DNA of 64,000 nucleotides from Perilla frutescens (lineage: Eukaryota; Streptophyta; Magnoliopsida; Lamiales; Lamiaceae): positions 20,034,001 to 20,098,000 of the forward strand of contig BRKX01000011.1 of the NCBI GenBank assembly GCA_026008535.1. The letters run 5' to 3'. Shown here piece by piece: positions 49,579-60,400 of the stretch. The translations under genes and the position numbers were made by a program. Every line of letters starts with the position of its first letter. The first letter of the stretch is position 1. The notes beneath the pieces are model-generated. The model did no database searches, had not been told where the DNA came from, and saw only the letters and a program-made list of their open reading frames with translations.

Positions 49579-50231
49579 TTAAAATAACACTTGAATCTCC
49601 CCCACCTCCGGCGCAATTGATTATTCTATGATTTGTTTTTTTAAATCTTGATACCATGCAGTGTAATTTTTCTCCTTAAATTACTATGATGGATGTTTTA
49701 TTCATTTTGATTCCTAGCAATTCACGAATGAACACAATTTTTAATTTCATATGAAATATTGATTGGAACCATTTTTCTTCTTACCAGACATGCGAGACAT
49801 AGAAAACTAAGTTTTAAAAAACTCACTTCAAATAGAAAGTTTCAATACCTTTTTAAAACAAAATAAAATTGGGACACATTATAGTACAAATAACTTTTTT
49901 GTGATTAGTTGGTTTCCAAAAATAATTTATATGATTTTAGAGTAAAATTTGTTAACTCAAATATTGCGTAGATGTTTTTTATGTTTTAGAAGAAGATTGT
50001 GTAATTAATCCTTTAATCCTTTGTGTTACTCTTTATCATCCATTCTATAAATATATAAAAATATTACACATGATAAGATATTTGATTATGAAATAGTGCA
50101 TCTAATTAAGGTAAATTATAATTTAATCAATTTTAGTTGTTTTCATTTTCATATCATGTAGATTGTTGGACTATATATATTCAATGCACATATTAGGCAC
50201 ATTTGACCTGATATATATATATATATATATA
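49579..50231. other. AT-rich spacer, nothing recognised
   Basis: Low-complexity A/T sequence with no ORF of interest, ending in a (TA)n run at about 50210-50230 that is the insertion site of the next element. Confidence 0.6.
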
Positions 50232-50930
50232 GGGTTGGGTTCCAGAAGGAACCATACCCCATGTGAGAATCGAGAACCAATCTCAGCCACAATTTCACTT
50301 ATTTGAACGGTCAAGATCTGTTCCAAAATTTAAAAAAACGCGGTGGCATAATTGTAATAACGTCCAACTTCACTGCCCCTGAATCTTAGTAAGGGTAAAA
50401 TCAGAAATTTCGATGTATATGTGATTCATGCATGTATTTTTCAATTTAGGTTTTTAGCATTATCATTCTCTATTTTAGCACTGACATGACTTATTTTAGC
50501 ACTGTCATTACTTATTTTAGCACTAACGTGATTCTTGTTTAATAGGGTAGTGATGGTGGCGGTTAAGGCGAGAGCAGGATGACGAGAAATGAAAAGAAAA
50601 TGAGAGTTTTGGAGAAGAGAGAAACATATGGGGAAGTGATGAAGGGTGGCCATGAGATAGAAGATGGGTTGTGCAGCCAGCATTGAATAACAGGGATTGA
50701 TTCTTCTCTTTCTCTCTTCGCCATAAATTTATGGCTTCCGTTCCCTGCTGTGAAAGACCGAATCAAATAATAGTATCATTATTAGATTATCGAGTGTTTT
50801 TTTAGCCATTAGAATTTTGAGTGTTAATACATAGAATTAGGATAGAGTGCATATTTGGAGCTTTTGTTTGTTTATTTAATTGATTGCATCCCTTGTTTAA
50901 TTTTTAATTCATAATTGAGTTCTTATATAT

Positions 50931-51675
50931 TAGTACTAAAATAGTTCACAGTAGTGCTAAAATAATTCACAGTAGTGCTAAAATAGGTTACAACAGTGCT
51001 AAAATAGATCACGGTAATGCTAAAGTACATGGCAGTGCTAAAGTAATTCACAGTGGTGCTAAAATAGATTATAACAGTGCTAAAATAAATCACACACAGA
51101 ATTTCATGTCTTAGAGAATTTTGATGGAAAGTAAAGCGCGTTTCTTGCGGGGGTGGTCTGACTATAGCCAAATAAATAAGGACATATACTCTCATGTTAA
51201 TTCTTGTACGCATTATTGTTCGGTCGAATTTTTCACTAATTTAATCGAAGAAGCCCATTTATGGAAAATACATCAGTTCGCATAATCTTTAGTTAGTGGG
51301 GAACGGGATGAAAAAACCTGGATTTTATCAAGATCTCAACTTTTTATGTTGTTTGACCCTTAATTTTGCAGCAACTTTTTAGTGAAGAAAGTGGGATAGT
51401 TACTTTGTGATTTTTTCTTTCTTGATGGGCCTTTCTATTTCATCTTTCGTTTGTTCTCTTTAGCAGACTTGGGAGAGTGGCTTCCTTTGACTTTTCTGAG
51501 GTTTGATGTTCTGCAATCTTGTTCGTCAATCTAAGTGCTAAAATAGTTCACAGTAGTGCTAAAATAGGTTACAACAGTGCTAAAATAGATCACAGTAATG
51601 CTAAAGTACATGGCAGTGCTAAAATAATTCACAGTGGTGCTAAAATAGGTTATAACAGTGCTAAAATAAATCACA
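50931..51675 (+). repeat. 21-bp subterminal repeat arrays of element 1
   Basis: Unit consensus AGTGCTAAAATAGNTCACAGT, mostly 21-bp spacing, in two blocks (50931-51093 and 51534-51675). The second block repeats the order of variants in the first, including one short unit with AAAGTACATGGC, so the block was duplicated as a whole. The oppositely oriented array (TATTTTAGCACTG...) is at 50453-50530. Because 21 is a multiple of 3, the arrays stay open in several frames and give repetitive peptides. I do not take these as coding. Confidence 0.8.
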
Positions 51676-51862
51676 CACATAATTTCCTGTCTTACTCAAC
51701 TCCCCATATGAAAATAAGATTCATTGCATGCATATTGAATCACCCACTCTTGACTCTTGTCTTCTTCTCGAGATTTTTCATTTTTCCAATTCACAACAAT
51801 ACAATCATAAAAAAACTTTAAATATTAATGGAATAATTATTTCTTATTTTGAAGGTGTGAAT

Positions 51863-52040
51863 ATGGTTATGGAATTGCAAGTGCTAAACGCATTAGGTGT
51901 TGCCAAAATGCAATGGTATCATTTCACGGCAATCGTTATTGCCGGAATGGGATTCTTCACCGACGCCTACGATCTCTTCTGCATCTCTCTGGTAACAAAG
52001 CTGCCCGGCCGTATTTACTACCACCAAGATGGAGCACCAA
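51863..52040 (+). pseudogene. Captured fragment of PHT1 phosphate transporter gene (N-terminus)
   Basis: From ATG at 51863 the translation matches the start of plant PHT1 H+/phosphate symporters: LQVLNALGVAKMQWYHFTA, then IAGMGFFTDAYDLF and SLVTKLPGRIYYH. It covers about 59 of some 530 residues, including the first membrane segment. Similarity ends at GAP near 52040 and the frame stops at 52063. It lies inside a TIR element in the same orientation as its arrays, so it is a captured piece without function as a transporter. The source gene should be elsewhere in the genome. Confidence 0.88.
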
Positions 52041-52458
52041 ATTTCAATCTCCTCATTAATTAATGAATGAGTTATATAAATATCACCAAACACAGAGCCT
52101 TCCATGGCATCGGTGATTCTTGCAAGCTCTGATTTAATAAGCAACATCTAAAAGCTTAGTTGGTAGAGCGAGGAACTGTGTCAAACACCAGAAAATCGAT
52201 GGAGTAGTCTTCGTCCCCATCTATCTGAAGACAAAGACGGAGACGGAGACATTCGAACGCTGTATTTCGCAATCACACCTTCAGATCTGTATGCAAGATT
52301 TATATTTACCAAAATACCCCCGCATAATTAAAACTTGTAAAAATTTACAATTTTGCCACCGCTTAAAAGTCTAATCTGCAGCCGTCCAAATTGAATAGAT
52401 GTGTGGATTAGATTGGTTCTCAATTCTCACAGGGGGGTGTGGTTCTCACATGATCCCA

Positions 52459-52500
<42 letters not shown>

Positions 52501-53274
52501 GGGTTGGGTTCCAGAAGGAACCATACCCCATGTGAGAACCGAGAACCAATCTCAACCATAGATCTCGCCTATTTGGACGGTTAAGATCTGTTCAAAAATT
52601 AAAAAAATGCGGTGGCATAATTGTAATAACTCTGAACTTCGCTGCCCCTGAAACTCGGCGAGGTTAAAATCAGAAATTTCAATGTATATGTGATTCACGC
52701 GTATATTTTTCAATTTAGAGTTTTAGCATTGTCATTTCCTATTTTAGCACTGTCATGACTTATTTTAGCACTAACATGACCTCGTTTAGCATGAGTGCAT
52801 GACAAAAAACTCCCACACCAGCTTTCTTTTTGCGAAGAACAATTTCGCCGTCAACTCCCCTTCATGTCTAGCCACCCTCTGTCGTCGTTATACATATATC
52901 ATCATCATGAAGACATTGGGATCTGCAAAAAAAAAAAAAAAAAAGATTAACATTGCCACATTGGGTTTCGGTTTGAGTTTTGCAACTTTTTGCGATTGGA
53001 TTTTGATTTTTTTTCCAATTCTACGATCTTAAAAAAAAAAAGATTGGGTTTAGATTTGAGTTATGAAATATTTTGCTTGCCTTTTATTTATTTCAATATA
53101 GTATTTACGCCATTTATTTTTCTTAAGCGTGATGAATGCAATAAAAAAGGTAATTGTACTTAAAACAATGCAAAAAAAAATGTGCTACACTTGATAATTT
53201 TGAATGAGATACAATAATATAGATCAAATCACGAGAGCTTAGCGATCGTGATAAGTTGATTTGTAAACATAATA

Positions 53275-54400
53275 TTTTAGCACTGTCATGACTTATTTTA
53301 GCACTGTTATGACTTATTTTAGCACTAACATGACCCTTGTTTAGCGCTTTTTTTAGCACTATCATGGCCTTTTAACATTGTCATCAAACAAATTAATTAT
53401 ATTTGGATTCTTATTTTAGCGCTGTGATGACCTTTTTTAGCACTGTCATGACTTATTTTAGCACTAACATTGTCATGACTTATTTTAGCACTGTTATGGT
53501 CTTTTTTAGCACTGTCATGACTTATTTTAACACTAACATGACCCTTGTTTAGCATGACAATTGTTTAGAATCCTATACTAATCGATAAACCAATCTTACT
53601 AACATATTCATAAAAATGAAATTCCACCATTTTTTCTGATCACTTCATTTGCTATCTTCTGCTTCCACAATTTAAAGTCAACATCATCTCTTAACAATGC
53701 TTTTTTTCTTTCTTTCTTTTGCGAAAAATCACAACAAACTCAATGAAGCTGCCCACTTAATGTATAAACGGGGATCATCATCATGTAAACTTATAAGGTT
53801 GAATTCTTGAGGGCAATGAGACATGAAAAATGTATAAATTGATAATCATATTATGTGTGTGCAGGCATTGTCACACACATATACGTAAGTGATTAAGATT
53901 TACCCTGCAATCTAAATTTTAATGAAGTCAACTTTTAGTATATACGAGTTCATTGTGTTTTAGTTATTTTAATATATTTATATATATTACTTGCCTCTTG
54001 TTCCATTTTCAATTGGTCACTTCCACTAATAATAGCCACAATTATATAAATTCTTAATCAATGGTACTCCTTCTCTTGCACAATTTCCTCTTCAATCCAT
54101 TTGATTTCTGTTCAAGTCCAGCAGTGCTAAAACAATTCACAGTAGTGCTAAACTAGGTTACAACAGTGCTAAAATAGTTTATAGTGGTGCTAAAGTACTG
54201 ATAATGAAAAATTCAAAATAACAGCTTAATCAGCCTTGTCAACCTAAGTGCTAAAATAGTTCACAGTAGTGCTAAAATAGATTACAATAGTGCTAAAATA
54301 GATCACAGTAGTGCTAAAGTACATGACAATGCTAAAATAGTTCACAGTAGTGCTAAAATAGGTTACAACAGTGCTAAAATAGATCACAGTAGTGCTAAAG
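53275..54400. repeat. Inverted 21-bp arrays of element 2
   Basis: The left blocks carry the motif as TTTTAGCAC and the right blocks as GTGCTAAAA, so the interior is bracketed by inverted arrays. Left units favour TCATGAC between cores and right units TTCACAGT or GTTACAAC, so the halves share the core but not the spacer. Confidence 0.75.
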
Positions 54401-54655
54401 TACGACACCGCATTTTCTATGCTTGCTTTGGCAGGCCACAGAACCCAACCATCTTCCAAATAACTTCACTGATTGATGAATATTCTTATCAATATATACA
54501 TATAAAGTCATTGCTATTAATATTAATGCCATGGTGCATATGTAGAAATAGAGAGAGAAAGAGAGAGATCAAATTATTAATTGTCGAACAGTCTGTACAG
54601 ACCAGATGATCATTCATCACATCTATCTCCATTGGTGGAGATAGATGATCGAACA

Positions 54656-54876
54656 GCTCCGCCTCGATCTTCTTCCTCCCCTCCGCCAGCTTCTCCTCCA
54701 CCTCCACCTGCGTCTCCTTCTTCATCTTGTTCAACGTCGTCGATATCTCCGTCTTTACCGCCTTCATCACGGCGGCGGCCTGCTCCTCCAACTGTTTCAC
54801 CTCCCCCGAGGTGTCCTTCTCCCTGTTCAACTTCTCTCTGATGGCGGCGTCTCTCTCTCATCCATGAAGTTCCCCA
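54656..54876 (-). pseudogene. Captured fragment of plastid ATP synthase subunit b' gene (AtpG-like), antisense
   Basis: On the minus strand it encodes FMDER, then SGEVKQLEEQAAAVMKA, LNKMKKETQVEVEEKLAEG and RKKIEAEL. This is the stator-stalk helix region of nuclear-encoded CF0 subunit b' (subunit II). About 74 codons remain. A small insertion after FMDER (extra GAGA-like bases) breaks the frame, and similarity stops after EAEL. No transit peptide is seen. It lies inside a TIR element, so it is a gene capture and not a working gene. Confidence 0.8.
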
Positions 54877-55121
54877 GCGGTGAACGTAGTAGCGTCGGCT
54901 TTACGATCAACACGAATCATGAGGGAAAGATATTTCATTCCAAAAATAACAGAATTGCTAAATTACAGAAATAATCTCGGTTCATTAAAAAGTTGATAAT
55001 ATTAAAATATTGCCACCGTGTTTTTTTAAGTATGTAGCATATCTTGGCCGTCCAAATATACCAGATCTATGGCTCATATTGGTTCTCTGTTCTCACATGG
55101 GGATCTAGTTCTCACTTGATC

Positions 55122-55126
<5 letters not shown>

Positions 55127-55179
<53 letters not shown>

Positions 55180-56115
55180 TTAATATATATATATCGTTAT
55201 ATTAAATTAAGTAATTAATTATTCACAAATTACATTAATAATTTTTATATATAGAAATGTCATTTAAGCGGGAAAATTTATAATTTCTATTTCCGGCCAC
55301 GGTTTCGTTATTATATATTATATAGATAAGATCCTCTAGTTCACGTTATATATAAAATCAGTGTTTCGTTATAGATTTTATTAGTTTTTTATTATTTTTT
55401 ATCAATTTTATTTTTTGTGATTTAGTTTGATTTTATAATTATTTATTTGGATTTCACCGGATTCACTAATCCATAAGTATAATTTTAACTTGAGCCACAA
55501 AATTGACTTATATATATATATATATGTATGTATGTATATTATATTTGAATCGTGAGACCCCCTCATGCCCATCGCCTCTTTTCACTTATGATATTTCACG
55601 AAACCACGTATACAATTTATAAGTGTTTGATGACAAAATCCTAAATTGTGTTAGACTATCACATTGCTCAGAATGTAGAACAACTCTAGCTAATATTCAT
55701 ATCTATAAAATAATTTACGAAAAATTTATCAGAAAAACCTATAAACTATATATTAAGTTACACATCTTTCACAATGAGCATAAATGTTTCTTATACGCCT
55801 TGAATCCAAAAGGCAAATTGTAGAGAAGCTTTCTTTATGGATCTTCAAATCATATGGCACATAACTTCCTTTATTTAAATATAAATTTTCCATATTGATT
55901 TAAATGCGAATAACAATCTCTTCAAAAGTAGGCAACTAGACTTTCTTCCTCCTTCTAAATCTCCTATTCAAACAAATCAGTAAAATTACCTAAAATTTGT
56001 GGGGTGAAATATTGTGCGGAAATGCTTCGTCAATTTCTTTCAGCAATTCAACTATGTGCTTCTCTTTCTGCACAATGGATCAATTCTTATTTTTGAGGGA
56101 TTCTCTTGTGCAGGA
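55127..56115. other. AT-rich spacer, nothing recognised
   Basis: TA microsatellites at about 55140-55195 and 55508-55530. The short ORFs at 55623-55823 and 55997-56182 have no recognisable family or gene structure. Confidence 0.55.
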
Positions 56116-57010
56116 GTCTGATGGATTAACCCATCAGACGGGTTGGCCCATTAACCCGGTTCGGCCTAATGCTGAAAATTAAAAAAAAAAAAAAAAAAAA
56201 AAAAACTCATTTCAGGCGCGTGTACCTCACGCGCGGCCACGCACGTACACGCGCCTTAATTATTTTTTTCGATTTTTTATTATTTTTTGATTTTTTTGCT
56301 TTTTTCAATGTTTTTGTTTTTTTTGTCCCCCCAAATTGTATATACTAAAATACAATTAGTGAACCCTAAAAATTAAAATGAATTAATTTAATTTTTTTAA
56401 ATAATATAAATATATATCCTAAAATTGATTTAATTGACCCTAAAATTAAAGTGAATGATTTTTTTTAATTCCGGGACTCGTGCATTGCGCTCGATAATTA
56501 ATTTTATTTTTTAAAATAAATATAAATATATATCCTAAATTGATTTAATGGACCCTAAAATTAAAGTGAATGATATTTTTTTAAAATCGGCACTCACACA
56601 ATGCACTCATCTAACGCTAACGTGTGGGCTCGTGCATTGCGCTCGACAATTAATTTAATTTTTTGAAACAAATATAAATGGTAATTGAAAAAAAACACAA
56701 CAAAAACTCCTAAAAAAACCCTAAAAAAATCCTAACAAACCCTAAAAAACTATGAACCCTAACAAACATAACCCTCCTAAACTCTAAACATTAATTGGAA
56801 TTGGAATGGAAAGAATCACAATTTAAACTACATAAACTTATAAAAGATAAGTAGCAGATCAATTACTTTTTAATGATACAATTGATACCTTTTGAACTTT
56901 AAATGATACTTTTTAATGTAAAAATTAATACTACATTTTACTATTTTTTTTTTAACGGAGTGCGCGGGTCGGAACGGATCGAATCGGATTATCTAATGGA
57001 CCGGCCCATG
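56116..57010. mobile_element. Dispersed repeat, copy B, probable non-autonomous DNA element
   Basis: It begins with a 9-bp hairpin (GTCTGATGG/CCATCAGAC, 56116-56139). Next to it is GGCCCATTAACCCGGTTCGG, which resembles the reverse complement of the right end (CGGATTATCTAATGGACCGG near 57000), so imperfect terminal inverted repeats are likely. It contains a 25-A run, a GC-rich inverted repeat (56215-56255), two internal tandem subunits of CCTAAAATTAAAGTGAATGAT and a telomere-like AACCCTAA-rich patch near 56715-56765. Related to 23700-24610. No ORF. Confidence 0.5.
56215..56255. repeat. GC-rich inverted repeat
   Basis: Perfect 11-bp arms GGCGCGTGTAC and GTACACGCGCC flank a 19-base GC-rich spacer, directly after a long A run and in otherwise AT-rich DNA. 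It should form a very stable hairpin. It is absent from copy A of the family. Confidence 0.75.
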
Positions 57011-57432
57011 CATAAGATGTACAGTGGTGTTGGCGTTCTTCAAATAATTCCACGAACAAATTTATTATCGTAAATATATATATAGGTCAACAGATACTAA
57101 CAAAACAATTAATATAATATTTTTATTTTTATTGTAAATATATTTATACAACTTTTTTTAAATACGTAGTATAATTTATGTATCGACGCCATTTAAAAAA
57201 AATAATAATTATACATAGTAAGATCCAATAACATTAGATCAGGATAGAATCCCCCTTTTTCTTTTATTCCTTTTTCTTTTTTCTCAATTGTCAATTCCAT
57301 CACTTCTTCATCTTACATGAAAATGATGAAATAGAGTTGTTCAATAATTAAAAAAAAAAAAAAAAAATCATTGTTTTCGTCGCCATGAACTGAGCGAATA
57401 ATCTTCATCTTCTCGCAAGATCACAAGAAATC
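57011..57432 (+). promoter_or_regulatory. Upstream region and leader of the zinc-finger gene
   Basis: AT-rich, with a pyrimidine-rich stretch (57250-57310) typical of plant 5' regions. No clear TATA box chosen. A minimal upstream ORF, ATG-AAC-TGA, lies at 57385-57393, 40 bases before the main start and in frame with it. Confidence 0.4.
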
Positions 57433-60400
57433 ATGAATTACTTCGTGCATCAGCAGCATCGGGAATACGATCCGTCGCTCCAAAACCAAGAATCTTACGA
57501 TCAATCAACCAATAATTATTATTATTCTTATTCATTTTCCTATTCAAACCCTCAATTCACCACTAGTATTCATCCATATTCTTACCAGAATCCCGTTGTA
57601 CAACCATCACACCACGAAGAACAAGAGCCTAACCCACCGGGGGTCACGCCGCCACCGCCGCCAGAACTCAGTCAGAATCCGTATTATCTGCACCACGCTC
57701 AGGGCGGCGCTGCCTGTGTTCCGACTCTCGGTCCACAACCGGGAGCAGTGGACGCCTGCGTTCCGGCTGTGGTTCATCAGCCGGTATGGATTTTTTTTTA
57801 TTTGTGTTTTCTTTATTGGATTAAGTATCTGGTATTTAAAAAAAAAAAAATTGTGGAGCTTCTCAGTATGAGGTAGTTGATCAAATTGTTCTAGCTTGTT
57901 ATCTGGTGTTCTGTGAGGTGGGAGTATGACTAATGTTTTGTATGCCGTTGTTCGTTGAGAGATTTAAGTGTAAATTGGGATATGTGATTTTTATATGATT
58001 TTTTTTTATATGAAAGTCGGCTGAAATTGTGATATTGTTAAAAACTTTGTTTTGTGGACGTTCTACGCAAGAATTGTTTGGATGTATGGTCGGCAACAGA
58101 GAATGCCAATCTTTAAAGAACTATATTTCTCTATTATTGAAAGTCTCTGCTTCAGTAGAGCACGCTACGCATAGCATGATGATAATAATTGAGAAGCTGT
58201 GTACGATGCATCATGGATATTGACATGTTTATTAGATTTGCAGGATGCCGTCTACCGTGGTCTTTGAGGAATTTTGAATGTGTATTTAAATTCTTTAAGT
58301 TTCCCTCATAGTTGGACAAGTAATAGAACTATAGAAATGATAGGATTATGGCGTCCTACTTTGGAAATGGGGAAGGAGGTTGATTGGTTCATCTTGTGAG
58401 TTGGATTTCATTCTCGATTGATGTTTAACTGTGTGCCCGTCTTTGAGCTTGTTATATGAATTTGACTACGAGCTTATCTTCTGGCTAATTAAGTGAGGCT
58501 GTGTACCTCCAAGTTTACAGTGTTCTGCTCAGCTGATTATGCTTCATTACCGTCTTTTCTTCATAACATTAACTTCAATTGGGATCATGGAAGTTGGTGC
58601 ATTATGCAAGAAACTGTTGGTTCATGATAGTTATAATTAGCTGAGTGGATTAGCCTTCGTTGAGCTGGACAAATTGATAGTTGAGCCTGAGCCCAAAGTA
58701 CTGCCTTAAAATATTAGCTGCTTAAGCTCGAGGCTAACCAGCTGTCACATTGTCCTATTGCCAACATGAAACCAAGCTTGGACAGCCCATTGTAAAGCTC
58801 GATTTTTATTACCTTGGATCATTTTTCCTGAAATTGTTTTTGTCATTTGCAGAAGTACTAGTCACAAGAGCTGGGAAGATTTCGCCATTATGTAAATGTT
58901 ATCTGTTATCCTTTTAGGTAGCTCCTGTTCCTCTAATGGAGTAATGGTCGGGTTGGTGGATGATATCCTGATGTGAGCATCATCATCACATGATTTTGCT
59001 CTTATTCATGAAAAATTGGAGGATTCAAATTCTTTTAGGAACTTTAAAGCAACCGGTTTCCTCAATAGTTTTACTACATTTACACAAAATGTTTGGTTCT
59101 GTCTCTTGCTGAAGACATATAATGGACAATGTGGCTGCAACCCCTCTTATTTTCATATTTTGCACCCATAAGGAAGTTACTGACCCACTTCCTTTCTAAC
59201 TTAATACTTTTCCTGTCAGTTACCAGCGTGGTTGTGTCACTTCTTAGTTGACATTATTCGTGTATGCCAGAAGAGTCTGTAAAACTAAACTCTTATTTAC
59301 GATCTTATTGAAATGTTCAACAAGAATCTAAGATTTCTTGTGGTTCAGGGTATTCACCGCCACTTTTCATTAAAGTAATGTGCTTTCAAGAAGTCTTAGT
59401 TTCTATACATACGCCCTGCTTTTACAGCTTTTTAGGTATCTGATGAGGCTTCTATGACAATGACAATTAAATTAATATGTTTGGCACTTTTTTTTTTAAA
59501 CTTAATCTACGTATGATCTTGATAGCTTTATGTGCTGATTTTGTTAAATAATTAGTTTTGATAATTTGAAATATTTGAATAAACATCAGTGTACCTGTTA
59601 CTCTTTGAGATGCAGTGTATGTGCTTTAACAATGAGTCAAGATGCTAAACTCCGAATGTTTTTCAATATGTGATACTGCCTTCCAACTTAAATCCTTCCC
59701 ATCATTTGCATTTTCCTTATTGCACCTTCATGAATATGAAGCACTGTTTCAATATAAAATCTGGAGTATCATATACTATGTTATTGTTCTAGTTTGTAGC
59801 TTCGAACAGAGTTAAATGTTCATGGACTTAATTGAATAGCTAAAGCAAAGAGCTTTTTGTAGTTCACTCTGTTACTTGGGTTTTTTTTTGTCGTATTTAT
59901 ACTCTTTTCTGTTTGTTTTTTTAAAATTTTATATCTCATTTTGACAAAAAAGAAAAAAGTCATTAACTAAAGGAAATAGTGTTTTCGCATTTTTCTACTA
60001 GCAGTTAGCCTTTCAGAATGTTTCCATTTATATAATTTCTATTTGTTGTGCTACATAAAGGAAAATAACTAATAATAAGCTGCACTTTTGAAAATCTAAA
60101 GTCATGATTCTGCAGATTGTGCAACCCTTGTATGGAGGTGTTGGCATTATGAATGGAACAGTCCCTGGAGGAGATGCTCATATCCATCTTGGTCCGAAAC
60201 TAAATGTCTCGAGCTATCCGTTTCATGTTGATGGACATGGTGGTGGAGGTCATGCTCAGCCTATGAATGCAGCAACACCTTTTCAGGACCAAACAGTAAT
60301 TGCTCACGGCGGATTACACACCCAAGGAGGCCCTTCTCAACCCCTGTCACAGTCATATGGTGAAACCCATCATATTCCCAGACCGAAGGTGTCAGGCCGC

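Larger units (their letters stand above)
50232..52460. mobile_element. Non-autonomous TIR element 1 with inverted subterminal arrays and PHT1 fragment
   Basis: Left end GGGTTGGGTTCCAGAAGGAA...CCCCATGTGAGAA..GAGAACCAAT. The right end is its imperfect reverse complement (GGTTCTCAATTCTCACAGGG...GATCCCAT). The match extends into GGACGG and GCGGTGGCA motifs over roughly 120 bp. It is embedded in (TA)n on the left and (TC)n(TA)n on the right. Inside, about 4 units of a 21-bp repeat in one orientation (about 50453-50530) face arrays of 8 (50931-51093) and 7 (51534-51675) in the other. No transposase. It carries a PHT1 fragment (51863-52040). Confidence 0.75.
52501..55126. mobile_element. Non-autonomous TIR element 2 with inverted subterminal arrays and AtpG fragment
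   Basis: The left end is almost identical to that of element 1 (GGGTTGGGTTCCAGAAGGAA at 52501). The right end is the inverted form GGTTCTCTGTTCTCACATGG...GATCCCAT at about 55081-55126, followed by (TC)n(TA)n. Only a (TC)n(TA)n tract separates it from element 1. Left arrays (TTATTTTAGCACTGTCATGAC units) are at 52722-52795, 53275-53375 and 53413-53560. Right arrays in the opposite sense are at 54121-54200 and 54247-54400. No transposase. It carries an antisense AtpG fragment. Confidence 0.75.

Noticed and set aside
50923..51213. Repetitive minus-strand ORF (YFSTTV repeats), likewise the SAKI-type ORFs at 51519-51821 and 54244-54459
   Set aside because: They follow from the 21-bp DNA repeat staying in frame on either strand. 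No start context, no gene structure, and the same repeats occur in opposite orientation elsewhere.
50932..51675. CRISPR-like array of short repeats
   Set aside because: Unit is 21 bp with no unique spacers of fixed size, the context is a plant TIR transposon, and there are no cas genes.
52145..52265. Possible tRNA gene (TTAGTTGGTAGAGCG-like box A near 52155)
   Set aside because: Only the D-arm-like part is convincing. The box-B candidate (ATTCGAAC) is weak, spacing is long, and no acceptor stem pairs. At best a tRNA-like relic inside TIR element 1.
54610..54861. Glu/Gly-rich minus-strand ORF and Pro/Ser-rich plus-strand ORF over the AtpG fragment
   Set aside because: Other frames of the captured AtpG sequence. 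Only the frame with the stalk-helix signature matches a known family.
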